Of a stretch of 64,000 nt of DNA, positions 52,201 through 61,604 are shown piece by piece. The DNA lies in assembly GCA_013407085.1 (NCBI GenBank), contig JACCGJ010000596.1:39468-103467 (forward strand). Reading direction: 5' to 3'. Position numbers and translations under genes: made by a program. The stretch is from Atriophallophorus winterbourni. Taxonomy: Eukaryota; Platyhelminthes; Trematoda; Plagiorchiida; Microphallidae. Numbering within the stretch: the stretch's first letter is position 1; every line of letters begins with the position of its first letter. The notes under the pieces are model-generated. The model made no database searches and was not told the DNA's origin. It saw nothing but the letters and a program-made list of their open reading frames with translations.

Positions 52201-55200
52201 AGTGTAGCTAAATTCCAGAAACCAGTTGGTGCAGTGAGAAGTAAATTTTTATGATCATCATCAGGGCAGCACTGTATCGGTAGCAAACACAAAGTGATTA
52301 ATTGACATACAATCGTGGCAAGTTGAAAGCCTAAAAAGATGAGGAAGCTGAAGCCTAGACAGATATTGAACCTGGAGATCATACAAACACACTGGGATGA
52401 GTTGCCTACACCTCAAATCAAAACACGTATTTAGCAAGATGTAAACGAGTAAAACGACATTAGCATGTCAGCTTTCCTGCGGCTTCCACTGGCATGCATC
52501 ATAACAAGCTTTCCTAATCATTTTAGTTGATAACATTCAAGATAAATCAAACACTCTAAGAATATGTCTACAAGACCGCCAATGAAAACGAGTTTAAACC
52601 ATATCACTAAGAATTAGAAACCACTGCCAATTCTGATCTCATGGACCCCAACTTTGGAGATGGGTTGGCCCAACTGCAGCTAGTTTAACAGTCAAAGCTT
52701 TCATCTGCTTGAGCCAAGCCACAGTCTGGCCACCCTTAGACGACGCCACTCCGAGTTACGAGTGGCAAACAAAACCGCGTTGGGAAAACGTAAACATTGA
52801 GCTGCATGGTACCATAATGTATCAGTGAACAAATATCAACAACAATGTGGGTATGAGCAGCATTGAGGCGCACTCGTATATGGTATGGTATGAAAGCACA
52901 AGCCTGATCCATGCAAAGTGCCGCACAGTCAGAGACTACACGTTGGCTGAGATACTGTCAGGTTGCATGTGTTTCAGCATGCAGCTCACTACCGGCGGCC
53001 AATCAATTTAACACGATGTTAGCCGCACAGCACAGAAATACTGCACGATTACACATCCGTGATTTAATGATAGTTGTTCATACAGTGAGACCTGAAACCA
53101 TAAATAAATGGGAGACAACGTTGAAGCTGACGTTACGATTTATAGCACCTAGCGTACGTAACCAACTGCACCAATGATAAATTAAAACACGGTGTCTGAA
53201 AAATAACCCACACTAAGTCTTGTGCTATGTATGGAATTCGATTAGACTTGCACTATCAGGTATTCAATGCACAAGCTAAACAGTCTAACAGACTGCACCT
53301 GGTTATGGAAACCGTCCGGCTGAGCAGAGCTTCAAATAAATTTATGAAAGTGAGGAGGCAGTTAGAGTGCAGCACGCTCTCACCTCGCACCTCGATGTCA
53401 GAAAGCAAACAATTTCTCACAATGATCTGGAAAGAAGTAGCGCACTACTGGGGCACGGATGTGCAATCATGCAGTACTTCTGTACAGTAGAAGTAAAACC
53501 GCGCTATATTGATTAGCCACCGGTAGTGAGTTGCACGCGGAAACAGCTGACTCCCATTTACGCTAACCATAACAGAGAGAAAGTTCCAATCGATAATAAT
53601 CCCCCAATTTTAATGAAGAGGCATGGGCAGTAAAATGACCTGAACAGTCAATTTACACATAATTTCCAAAAAGACGTTTTAAGGTCACCTTACCAAAAGT
53701 AAAAATAGAAGTTGGCAAAATGCTTGAGGGTAAAACCAGCTGACCGGGCTGATTAATGCCCATGGAGAAATTGTTACAGCGAATCATCAACTAGCATAGG
53801 GGATGCATAAAATTAAGAGTAGAGAGTAGATTTGAGACATGTTCATGACGTTTGGGTTGTTGTCTATGGAGAATATTGGGAATTTAATTTGCACACAAGA
53901 GTCAGGAACGCATTTCTGTTATCGTTAATTGTGTTCAACTATACAGTTGACAGGATTGTGAATCAGGCAGAAACGGACTACCAAGGGGTTCAAGTTTCGA
54001 TGGATACCTGATCACGACTATGTTGGTGAGGTGGTTCTCGATGGAGATGTCGAAATGTTAGATCGCAATAGTAGCTTCGCTCAAAACAGTCACTATCGAG
54101 ATAAAAGCAGCAAAAACCAAAGCATTTTCTTCTACTGTTACACTAAGCGTCCAATAATTAAGTGTCGAGGGATATCCGGTTTAAGCTGCAACTACCTCGG
54201 TTCCAGTGGTCAATCGAAAAACGAAGTGAAGTCAAGGGTTGGTTGTGCGCACAATGTGTTTTCATAGAAGAAAGACGCAGAAAAGGCATCAGTCTCAAAA
54301 ATGTGTTCACCAAGCAGCGCACTACTTCTTAGATATGAGACATGACCACTGAGTTCAGAGAATATCCTTTCTTTGGCGAAGAGCGACCATTCGCGCTTTA
54401 GGATTATATTGGGCATCCGATTCACGGATCGGGAATCTAACGCTGCCATTCGGGGGGATGTAGCGTTTTCATTCAACGGCGAAAACTGCAGCGGTTTGAT
54501 CACGTGGCACATACGCAGCATCACGAAACTTGTCCTGGAATCTAATTCCGGTGTACATAGCGTAGGCGTCAAGGAAGCCAAGTGAAGACCTGGTTTGCAA
54601 CCGTGGAAGAGGGTGTTGAAGCCATGAAACTGTATACCGTCTACAGCATTCAAAGATGGGAACGCGGATGAATAACGATCTCGCCTCCGATCGACGCGCA
54701 TGGGCTGGCGTGATTCGAGACTACAATGAAGTTGGCTAAACAATCCGTAGAACCTGCCGCACAAAAGTCTGCATGAAATAGAAAGTTCCAATCGGAAGTC
54801 AATGCCGGAACTGGGTCACGATACAGACAAGTTACTGAAGTTTCGACAAAAAGCTAAAAGAACAAAGATGACGAAAGTAGAACAAGGAAGGAATTTTTAG
54901 AATTGATGCTTTTGATGAATTCAGCTACCGACGAACATGCACCAACAAATAAACAAACAACAGACACAAACCTGGGCAAGCTCTTTGGTCCGCGCAAGTT
55001 CGGGATTTGGTGTAGGTGAACTGGCGAGGACGCTCAACTTCGATTGAGCCTCGATAATTTGTTCTTGTAACCCACGAACTTCGCGATCTAACTCCTCTTT
55101 CCTTCGTGAAGCATCAATCGTAACTTCATCTAATTTTTTTAAAATAGAATTCTTTTCCTTCGCTAATTCCTGAAATGGAACAAGAAAATACATTCATCTC

Positions 55201-57639
55201 GTTACTATTTGCAATTGTTAATTATGTTGCGAATTGAGTTGATAGTGCGCACAATGATATGACAATTTGTCCGAATAACTTTGGTGAAAAGATTCCTCTA
55301 TAACGCGATGGTGGTGTAATACACCAGTTTCTAATACGCGATATCGTATCTACAACTTGAAAGATAGTTATTTAGAAGGAAAATTCCAAAACCCTGTAAC
55401 AGACGGTCAACGCTTTAAACTTGGGTAATGCTTTTTTAAACTGCTTCGTAGGTATTGTGAGGCGAAGCTTTAAGTTAGCGAGGGTATTAAGGTAGCACAA
55501 AAGTGGTAATAAGCATGGTATCAGATGGAATATGGTTATTATGTAACCAAAGGTTCCCGTATGTATTTATGTATGTATGAAAGCACAAGCCTGATCCAGG
55601 CAAATTGCCGCACAGTCATAGACTGCACATGGGCTAAGATACTGTCCAGTACTGCGGTTAAAACTAATATCATCAACGTCATTAAAGACACATTAACTCT
55701 ATAACACACACCGATGTTTGTCAGACAACACGACGTACTTATAATTTAAAGGAAAAATACGAGAATACTTCCTCGATACGATAAACAGTTCAAAGCACAC
55801 GTACCTTTAGAGATGCGTCTTTCATGCTATTATCATGCTCTAGAGACCTGTTTGTTTTGAGTAATTCCGTGTATTGCTGTTGTAATACGCGATATCCCAA
55901 TGCGTTTTCTTCCTCTTTTGCACAGAGTCGCTTGTTTTCTTTCAGTAGAGTTGATGATTGAGCAGATAATTCGGAGAGCTTGGCTTCAGTTTCCTATGTG
56001 GGGACGGAACATAATTTACAACAATAAAGATTGTTGGAAGGAAGTTATTGCGGGAAATTTAGTGGAAAATAGTGGTTTCCAGTAAGCTTCATGCACGGGT
56101 GCGCAATCACGCAATATTTATATGCTATGCAGCTAACACCGTGATATATTAATTTGCCACCGGTAATGAGCTGCATGCATAAACAGGCTGGACTCGCATT
56201 GCTATTTTTATTTCCGGGCAACCTGACAGTATATTAGCCCACGTGGAGTCTATGACTGGATTAGGCTTGTCATTTCATACATACATCTAGCAAGTTTAAG
56301 AATGATTTGATTAAAGTGCGGTGGACAAATGATATGTTCATGTGAGAGGAAGGCACCATGGTATGCTATCGATCTAACACTGTCTTTGGCAACAGCGTTA
56401 GATGAAAACAAAACGTTGAATGAGAACTAACTTGGTAACTCTTCTTATTCTCTCCCTAAAAGATTGGTGGTTTTTTGAAATCGAGAAAACGTTCAGTGTT
56501 TAATGAACTTGCCTTGTCACTGGTGAACATAATCAACAAAAACCTCTTACGAAGCGCTCGTAATTGTTGGGTTAGAAATATGGCAAGGCTTACACATTTA
56601 ATTAGTGGAGATCACATTTCAAAAACGTCATTTCCTCGCTTATAAACAGCATTGTTTTCATAGAATGCCAAATGTCCTAAGATGAATAAGAAACGATATT
56701 AAAGCCAAAGCAACGAAATGCGCGAATTCAGAAAACGGGAAAATGATGGTGTTTTACCCGAACTGGATTTTGGACACGAAAACATCTGCTCGCGATCAGC
56801 GGATTAAAAAGGTCAGCAAAAGAGTTTAATCACAGATCATTACCCATGTTAGGTAGCATGTGATAAAGATATGGTACCGAGATTGAACGAATAAATTATA
56901 AAGTATACATACATGCATGCATATATCTATAATGTTAAGCAATTTGTTGACGCACCCGCAACTTTTTAGATATGGTAGCCAATTGTTGGTCATAATTGCT
57001 GGGAGAAGCCTGGGGTATTGAAGTTGATCGATTATTCGATGAGACCGCTGATGCAGACAATTGATCGGTAGAACGTGGGACGTTTCCAGAGAATTCACTC
57101 GCGTGACCGTGTTTAACCTTCAACTTCTTGCTTTTACGTTCCGGAACCTTAACTGAATCGCCTGCGTCAACGAGATCAGGAAAATGAGATGTTTCAGCAT
57201 TGCATGTAAGTATGCGAGGGGAGGAATTTGACACAGTTAGTTCCGAACGATCATCGCTGTTCGTATGTAAAACATCATTGTCAACGAGGGTTGTTTCTGG
57301 TAATGTGTTTGACGAGAGTTCAGCTTCATTTGGAGTGAATTCCGCGACAGAATGATCTTGTTGAACATTTGGAGAAACTTCACCAGCATCCTGTGGATTT
57401 TCTGAGATAAACTCAACCTTTTCCCATCCGTGTTCGTCAGGGAGCAACCTAACATTCTTTTTCATTTTCTTGTTATCAGGTTTCTTTTTCTTTTTCTTAT
57501 GTACAATAGTCTCCGCTAGCATCGTGATAGGGGTCGAATGTATAACAGCAGCACGTTTGAACATGAAGTAAGACACACAGGAGATGGCGCACACAAAAAT
57601 AGCCACAAATATACTTATTATGAAATTATCGATATCCAT
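40207..57639 (-). CDS. Kinectin/RRBP1 (p180)-family ER coiled-coil protein, complete gene
   Basis: Twelve exons on the minus strand join in one frame of about 747 residues: 57639-56956, 55993-55805, 55169-54972, 51670-51566, 50467-50388, 48021-47940, 46983-46879, 45615-45229, 44604-44458, 43092-43021, 41871-41767 and 40296-40207. All junctions are phase 0 except one matched phase-2 junction (50388/48021). The product has an N-terminal membrane segment (residues ~6-30), a Lys-rich stretch (~50-67), an acidic Ser-rich region to ~228, then ~430 residues of heptad-like coiled coil and a short non-coiled end. The exon with IQTEGLLANLQQCVQDAEHRW resembles the kinectin/RRBP1 ETEG-x-L-x-x-LQ region, and the N-terminal anchor followed by a Lys-rich segment is typical of the family. 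Members sit in the ER membrane and bind ribosomes, kinesin or microtubules. It is shorter than vertebrate kinectin and lacks the p180 decapeptide repeats. Some short exons may be missed. Confidence 0.82.
40921..41151 (-). repeat. Short interspersed repeat SR-A, full-length (copy 2)
   Basis: It is the identical counterpart of 18345-18575 inside the kinectin-like intron between the last two exons. Confidence 0.8.
41767..41871 (-). CDS. Kinectin-like exon 11 (copy 2)
   Basis: The acceptor is CTTTTTCAG and the donor ACCAAG|GTAAGT; 35 codons. It is an acidic segment containing DSDFDAVLVDGGDSQVSDAS. It is identical to the duplicate at 19191-19295. Confidence 0.8.
43021..43092 (-). CDS. Kinectin-like exon 10 (copy 2 of the duplicated segment)
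   Basis: The acceptor is TTCAAG and the donor CTATG|GTAAGT; 24 codons encoding a Ser/Asn-rich linker (MQPDTTNFDNNSERSM). The duplicate at 20431-20502 differs by one residue (Asn here, Arg there). Confidence 0.78.
43185..43282 (+). repeat. SR-A repeat, 5' part (copy 2)
   Basis: It is homologous to 20595-20690 with several substitutions; divergence between the two copies rises sharply from here to 43834. Confidence 0.75.
43746..43795 (+). mobile_element. RTE 3' tail (copy 2)
   Basis: It is homologous to 21163-21215 with many differences. The duplicated segment ends ~40 bases downstream of it. Confidence 0.6.
44262..44360 (+). repeat. SR-A repeat, diverged
   Basis: It is a diverged copy with ATGTATGTATGGAATCACAA, AAGTGCCGCCCAGTC and GCTGCCAGGTTCGCC, placed between kinectin-like exons 10 and 9. 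Confidence 0.55.
44458..44604 (-). CDS. Kinectin-like exon 9: family-specific coiled coil
   Basis: The acceptor is TATTCACAG and the donor CAACAG|GTACCC; 49 codons. It contains LIQTEGLLANLQQCVQDAEH and RW, which resembles the ETEG-x-L-x-x-LQ-x-x-V segment shared by kinectin and RRBP1 near their C-terminus. This is the best family-identifying exon. Confidence 0.85.
44930..45060. repeat. Repeat family SR-B, member 1
   Basis: This ~130 bp shares ACACACTGGGATGAGGTGCC, the ACCTCGAATCAAA block, AACGAGTA, GACAGCTTTC and GCCATGCATTATAAC with 52386-52515. Both lie in introns of the same gene. Confidence 0.6.
45229..45615 (-). CDS. Kinectin-like exon 8: long coiled coil
   Basis: The acceptor is CCGATCAG and the donor TACAAA|GTAAGA; 129 codons, phase 0. 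It is a long uninterrupted heptad pattern, for example ELRAEKERLQKQVDVEAKTF and later REAEERSRSSANAVKRAEQ. It is the largest coiled-coil exon of the gene. Confidence 0.87.
45815..46082. repeat. Pair of ~47 bp direct repeats around a hairpin
   Basis: AAACAAAGTTATA followed by CACTGTTGTATAGGG occurs at 45815-45861 and again at 46035-46082. The intervening ~170 bp ends with GGTTCAGTGAGAATTGAACC (stem GGTTCA/TGAACC). It may be a small insertion with duplicated ends or solo fragments of another repeat. Confidence 0.5.
46268..46345 (+). repeat. SR-A repeat fragment
   Basis: TCGGAGTCTCAGACTGTATATGG and AAGATACTATCAGGTTGTCC (parts) match the middle of the family. It is in the intron between exons 8 and 7. 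Confidence 0.6.
46879..46983 (-). CDS. Kinectin-like exon 7: coiled coil
   Basis: The acceptor is TTTTTGCAG and the donor TTTGCG|GTATGT; 35 codons. It encodes DLLSKLTDTRSELSATVERE. Confidence 0.83.
46984..47939 (-). other. Kinectin-like intron 6, nothing recognised
   Basis: The intron between exons 6 and 7 shows short chance frames only. Confidence 0.6.
47940..48021 (-). CDS. Kinectin-like exon 6: coiled coil
   Basis: The acceptor is CTTTTCAG and the donor AACAA|GTAAAT. It enters in phase 2, completing a Gln codon, and leaves in phase 0. It encodes SVETTKRLSTFEAELQRK. Confidence 0.83.
48311..48515 (+). repeat. SR-A repeat, nearly full-length
   Basis: It contains CAGTTTCGCACAGTCACAGA, CCCAGGCCTAGACAGATCTA, AGCAATGACAGCGAGACTCC and a diverged right half up to GATTGCACATCCG. 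Confidence 0.75.
48614..48634. repeat. Short ATATG microsatellite
   Basis: Four units of ATATG in tandem with small interruptions. Confidence 0.7.
48635..50387 (-). other. Kinectin-like intron 5 remainder
   Basis: No exon was recognised. A diverged SR-A fragment sits at 49985-50065. The rest looks unique. Confidence 0.55.
49985..50065 (+). repeat. SR-A repeat, diverged fragment
   Basis: TCGCACAGTTATATACTTTTC and GAGATACTTTCAGTTTGCCC align with the centre of the family. Confidence 0.5.
50388..50467 (-). CDS. Kinectin-like exon 5: coiled coil
   Basis: The acceptor is GATTTTAG and the donor GCACA|GTAAGT; 80 nt, leaving in phase 2, which the next exon restores. It encodes RLRNENIKFRSDHESILEEV. 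Confidence 0.83.
50682..50712. repeat. CTAT microsatellite
   Basis: Imperfect (CTAT)n tract: CTGTCTATCTATTTATCTAT followed by CTAC. Confidence 0.8.
51566..51670 (-). CDS. Kinectin-like exon 4: coiled coil
   Basis: The acceptor is TTTGCAG and the donor GTTCAG|GTAAGT; 35 codons, phase 0. It contains TLKQLENELNQLRQ. Confidence 0.85.
52050..52140 (+). repeat. SR-A repeat, left half
   Basis: GATCCAGGCAAAGTGCCGCA and GGGCTAAGATACTGTCAGG match the consensus closely. It is truncated after GTTGCCCAG. Confidence 0.75.
52386..52515. repeat. Repeat family SR-B, member 2
   Basis: ACACACTGGGATGAGTTGCC, ACACCTCAAATCAAAAC and the GGCATGCATCATAAC block align with 44930-45060. Confidence 0.6.
52882..53060 (+). 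repeat. SR-A repeat, nearly full-length
   Basis: It includes both halves: TGAAAGCACAAGCCTGATCC and CAGCATGCAGCTCACTACCG, to CACGATTACACATCCGTG. It is one of the best copies for a consensus. Confidence 0.8.
53453..53565 (-). repeat. SR-A repeat, right half, inverted
   Basis: GTGCAATCATGCAGTACTTC and CACCGGTAGTGAGTTGCACG are the reverse orientation of the family's right half. It lies ~390 bp from the direct copy at 52882-53060, forming an inverted pair. Confidence 0.7.
53980..54600 (+). mobile_element. Heavily decayed RTE-like LINE fragment
   Basis: Plus-strand pieces in order: VVLDGDVEMLDR, CNYLGSSG, KNEVKSRVGCAHNVF, LLLRYET-stop-PLSSENI and DHSRFRIILGIRF. The YLGS, E-x-x-x-R, Y-x-E-T-W-P-L and FDHRCLR landmarks of RTE-type elements are recognisable despite stops. 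It lies between kinectin-like exons 4 and 3. Confidence 0.5.
54972..55169 (-). CDS. Kinectin-like exon 3: coiled coil
   Basis: The acceptor is CATTTCAG and the donor GCCCAG|GTTTGT; 66 codons, phase 0. The sequence begins ELAKEKNSILKKLDEV. A Pro-containing break (SSPTPNPE) interrupts the coil near the end. Confidence 0.85.
55570..55648 (+). repeat. SR-A repeat, left half
   Basis: It starts with the ATGTATGTATGAAAGCAC flank and follows the consensus to AAGATACTGTCCAG. Confidence 0.75.
55805..55993 (-). CDS. Kinectin-like exon 2: coiled coil
   Basis: The acceptor is CACATAG and the donor CTAAAG|GTACGT; 63 codons, phase 0. It encodes Glu/Lys/Leu heptads such as ETEAKLSELSAQSSTLLKEN. Confidence 0.85.
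56090..56288 (-). repeat. SR-A repeat, nearly full-length, inverted
   Basis: Runs from ATGCACGGGTGCGCAATCAC through CACCGGTAATGAGCTGCATG and CGGGCAACCTGACAGTAT to a CATACATACAT flank. It lies in intron 1 of the kinectin-like gene. Confidence 0.78.
56956..57639 (-). CDS. Kinectin-like exon 1: membrane anchor and Lys-rich segment
   Basis: The start is ATG at 57639 in a good context (CAAACATGG). It is preceded by TTTACAG, so the 5' UTR is probably spliced just upstream. The exon encodes MDIDNFIISIFVAIFVCAIS as a signal-anchor, then a run of six Lys, KKMKK, and an acidic Ser/Thr-rich stretch. The proposed donor is TTGCGG|GTGCGT, phase 0, 684 nt. The frame otherwise stops eight codons later, so the exact 3' end is the weakest point. 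Confidence 0.8.
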
Positions 57640-57644
57640 GTTTG

Positions 57645-60100
57645 CTGTAAAGGAATAACGCACGTAGTAAGAACTGAATAGGCAATGTGAGATGAATGTA
57701 ATTCAGATAGGAAAAATTAAGCGATTGCTGGTGACAAACAGTTTGAAAGTGATGGCTTTCGAAAAACCATGAGAACGGGAAACCACACACAAATAAATAA
57801 TTACTCAAGTATACGATTTTTACATTTCGAATGATCAAGCTATTTTTATTGTTGCACAAATGCAAAACTCTGAGATGCTTTTCCTCTGCTTGTGAAAATA
57901 TGTATGCAGAATGTATGAAGTTGAATGACTGGAGTAAGGTAAAGTGTGATAGACGTAGTAATACCCAGTTGCTTACTCCGAAGTAGACGAAATTTGTTTG
58001 AGGTGACCCTAGGAACATTGGGTTTATCGAAATTGAAGTGGAGCGAAAGAGGTTAACACCTTTGCATGTGGTCCGTGTTTTGTATAGCCTATTCCCAGAA
58101 GCGTTTATGTCGAATTCACATAAGTTCGTTGTTTGAGTGGTAACAAAAGATTTCTGCTTTTTCATTATAAAATGTACATAAATATAACAAGGGAATATGA
58201 CTTCTCATCCACCGAGCCACATGAATCTCATCATCATGGCGTTCTTTAATTTTTATGGCAACTTACAAGATCGCTTGTCAGGCAAAAACCCACCATATTA
58301 TATGACACAGCCGTCGAACCTTCTAAAGATTGGATAACTGAGCTCACCTAGCAGACAGAATAAATATTTCGACAGACAGCGGCTTGATTGAATGACACTG
58401 TTCCTAACATTTGGCCAATCCAGCCGACAGCAGAGGGTAGGATGTAGAAGGAAAACACAAATATACACTTATACGAGATACCAACAACACTATTAAAACA
58501 TGAATTCAATCACGTTTCGTGAATTAGCCGCTGCCAAGTTGCTCAGACTGATACAGATATATTTGAAAACGGCTGAGAGATTCCACTGGCATTCAGTTTG
58601 GCATTCGATAAAATTATTTAGACACTCATATATGATCACAATAAAATAACCACGAAAAAGATCCTTCAATGACAATTAGTTAATTCCTTTAACCGCTTGA
58701 GTCATCTCAAAGCTAGCAGAAACATACAAAGTTACAATGTCGAGTTAATATGGCGAACGAAACCGGACCTTTATTCAAATCACATTTTGGCAGTGACAAT
58801 GACGTTGTAAGAATTAGAAATTTTTTGGTTAATTTGCCATATCAGTAACTGAGCATCCGAATTTGGAAATTGCTGCATAGTTCTATACTTGCTTAAGCAG
58901 AAGTAAAAGATTTCTACCAGACTGTTTTTATCCAGTCTTAGATAGTCTATATAAAAAGAATAACACGATATGAGTATTCGAAGTTGGAAATTACAGCTTA
59001 GTTCTGACGCAGTTCCGATACACTACATAACAACTCAAATAATTTACAAATTTCAAAAACCTCTGGCAAGGCAGTATCGCAATGAACATAAACGCGCAAC
59101 TGCTTTAAAAATATAGCTTTTCGTTGCGACCCCGATGAACAGAAATAAGCGAATCACAAACGCTGGCTGTCATGAATTGTAGATAATAGGCATTTGATTA
59201 TGTCTAATAAATATGACATTCGACATCAAGCAAGCAGACTGGTAAATTCAGCAAAACAACGATAATAACTAGTAAAGGCAATAAAGGCTTACAACCATGA
59301 TTCCAGACTATTGTATTTAACGGAACACTCATGATAACTTTACTTTACTTTGTGCGACTATCTCCTCCTGGAGGATGAGTCGGCTTCAATGAAGATTCTT
59401 GGGAATTTGAATACAAAGCGGCGTCCCCAGCACCACTCATGATAACTGGACCCATTATAGAGAAATGTGTTTTGCAGTAGTCCTATTATAACATTTCCAT
59501 AAGATTTCGGCTTAGGCACTATAAAACTTGTTACAAGAAAATGCAATCTAGTCATAAACAAGATAGCTGTTCAGATAAAGGATTTTCATTTACTAATAAA
59601 CCGTCTTTCAAATCAGCTGGTGAGCATTTTGAAGTGTAAGCGATAATTTACCACAAGGGCATTCCAGATGTTCATTATCAGTGTGGGCATGGTGCAATTC
59701 GAAGCGAGCAGTTGTGTCGCATAATAACATGACTTTTATTTCTGGCATCTGATGTGAGTGTGCAAAACCTTTCGATCCTTACGATCGAATTTGCCAAAAG
59801 CAAATCAAAACTGACGCGACGAGATGCGAGTGGAAACAAATCATATTTTGGTTATCGTAATTCATAGATCCAAAATTTTATGCTAAAAAACATTTTCACC
59901 ACATGGAATTGTATTGTCCTACCGGAGAATGCGTACTCAAGAAATAAGTGCGATTCCGTGCGACAATGAAGATGAGAAAGAGGATTGAGCCTACTAAAAT
60001 GGTATTATTTCAACCATCTGGTAGAATCTAGTTTAAAATACTTAGCAGGACTGGGGTGGTTCTTTTCCAAATTGAAATGTTTGTGATGTCAATCTAAAAC
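57645..60100. other. Upstream region of the kinectin-like gene, no gene recognised
   Basis: A TTTACAG acceptor directly before the start codon suggests a spliced 5' UTR further right, but I could not place the leader exon or promoter. The 179-codon frame on the minus strand (57626-58165) is Phe/Leu/Asn-rich AT-derived sequence without a recognisable domain. Confidence 0.5.
59338..59390 (-). mobile_element. Isolated RTE 3' tail
   Basis: CTTTACTTTACTTTGTGCGA, followed by CTATCTCCTCCTGGAGGATG, is the reverse complement of the RTE tail at 63007-63060. Only about 50 bases are present, so it is an extreme 5' truncation. Confidence 0.65.
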
Positions 60101-60104
60101 TAGT

Positions 60105-60345
60105 CCATAGCTTCGTTGACCTCGACAGTTGTATATTTGTTGGCGGTTGTGTCGAAGACAAGATCTCGCAGCGTGTATGCAAAGCGGGAGCAGCATTAGC
60201 TGAACTTAGCATTTGTAGCGGCAACGCGACGTTTCATGTAAAAGGTAAAAATTTACAGCGCAGCCGAGCGCGTTAAGCTTTTCTATGGCTGTGAAACCTA
60301 TTTGAAAGAGAGATGTCTGTCGGTTTCCTGTTTTTCAGATATGTT
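60105..60345 (+). mobile_element. Decayed RTE-like LINE fragment
   Basis: The plus strand reads DLDSCIFVGGCVEDKISQRV and CKAGAALAEL, then after a frameshift FYGCETYL. This matches the YLGSCIS, E-I-x-x-R-I, KARAAF and LLYGCETW landmarks of RTE-type reverse transcriptases. Confidence 0.65.
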
Positions 60346-61164
60346 GTCTGCATATGATTGCTCCAGTTGAAGGCAGCATCCTGTTGCCAACATACATTTC
60401 TGCAAACGTGTTATATAACCGAAAAGATACTGACTGAGAGAAATACTGATGTTTTGTTTGTTTTGAAATTCAAGCAAGATTGGTTTTGCGCGAATTCCTC
60501 TTTTCTACAGGCCGATTGTGGGCTCGAATGAGCTGAATATTTGGTTTGAGATCCGCTGATCGCAGCAGGTTTTGCTTATAGCGGCGATTTAATCAGCATC
60601 TCGATGTAGCCTCCTGAATAAGGGGTTCTTGTTCTTTCAGGATCAGAACATTTACGGTCCTAGATTTCGAACTGTGTATCTCAAAGGACGTGTAGGTAAA
60701 TGCGGGTTAATTGCCGCAATTTTACTTACGCTTGGATCAGAAGTTATCATACTTTGAAGGCTCGCGCACTCTTCTCAGATTTAGTAAGCCATCGGAAATT
60801 GAATCATTTATTAGAGGCAAAAAACAAGAAAACTTTATATACAGCCTCATCAGAATTTTATGCAAACATATAACAAAAACTGATGTAATCAGCACGGGCT
60901 GTCATAAAAACTTGCTTGGAATAAAAAACATAAGTTAGAAAGTATTGGTCGAAATTCGTTTAAAAATCCTTCAGCAAATCACTGTGTACAACACTGTCCG
61001 GAAGTTACATTTACTGATTGATGACGCGCATCTCGAGACATGGTGTACACTCGAACGCACTAGCTTGTTCCTGTTTTCGGGTATGCGCTTGTTTGACTTT
61101 GAAAAGGAAGCGTAACCAGAGCATAAGGCTAAGGCAAATTATCCGAAACACCATTATTGCATGA

Positions 61165-61210
61165 AATTAAAAGCCCGATCCAGGAAAAGTGCTGCACAGT
61201 CATCAAACGA
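61165..61210 (+). repeat. SR-A repeat, short fragment
   Basis: GCCCGATCCAGGAAAAGTGC followed by TGCACAGTCATC matches the family's left part. Confidence 0.5.
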
Positions 61211-61362
61211 ATTTTATCTTGACCAGCGGGTTTCGCAGAGTTCAGAGTACGTGCTCAGGTTAGGACGGGTACATGCAACACAATCAAGTATTACACCAGT
61301 GATTCAGTGTCACTGAATAACATGAGGAGTGTTGGAATACGAAAACAAGGTGATCAGCTAAC

Positions 61363-61604
61363 CATGCACGGGTGTGCAATCGTGTAGTACATGTGTGCTA
61401 TGCGGCCAACACCGTGCTAAATAGATTGGCCACCGGTAGTGAGCTTCACGCTGAAACACGCTGGAGTCTCACTACTATTTATTTTGTCCTTTCATATATC
61501 TGTCTAGGCCTGGGCAACCTGACAGTATCTTAGCCTACGTGCAGTCTCTATCCGTGCGGCACTTTGCCTGGATCAAGCTTGTGAGTTCATACATACATAC
61601 ATGC
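61363..61604 (-). repeat. SR-A repeat, full-length, inverted
   Basis: Intact from ATGCACGGGTGTGCAATCG through CACCGGTAGTGAGCTTCACG, TAGGCCTGGGCAACCTGACA and CACTTTGCCTGGATCAAGC to CATACATACATACATG. It is the best full-length reference in the window. Confidence 0.85.

Noticed and set aside
54210..54791. 193-codon open frame on the minus strand
   Set aside because: It lies opposite the decayed RTE-like pieces at 53980-54600, which read in the plus direction. It has no recognisable domain and sits inside a kinectin-like intron, so it is an antisense shadow.
57626..58165. 179-codon frame overlapping the kinectin-like start region on the minus strand
   Set aside because: The composition follows AT-rich sequence (Phe, Leu, Asn, Ser), no domain is visible, and it overlaps the real start of the kinectin-like gene out of frame.
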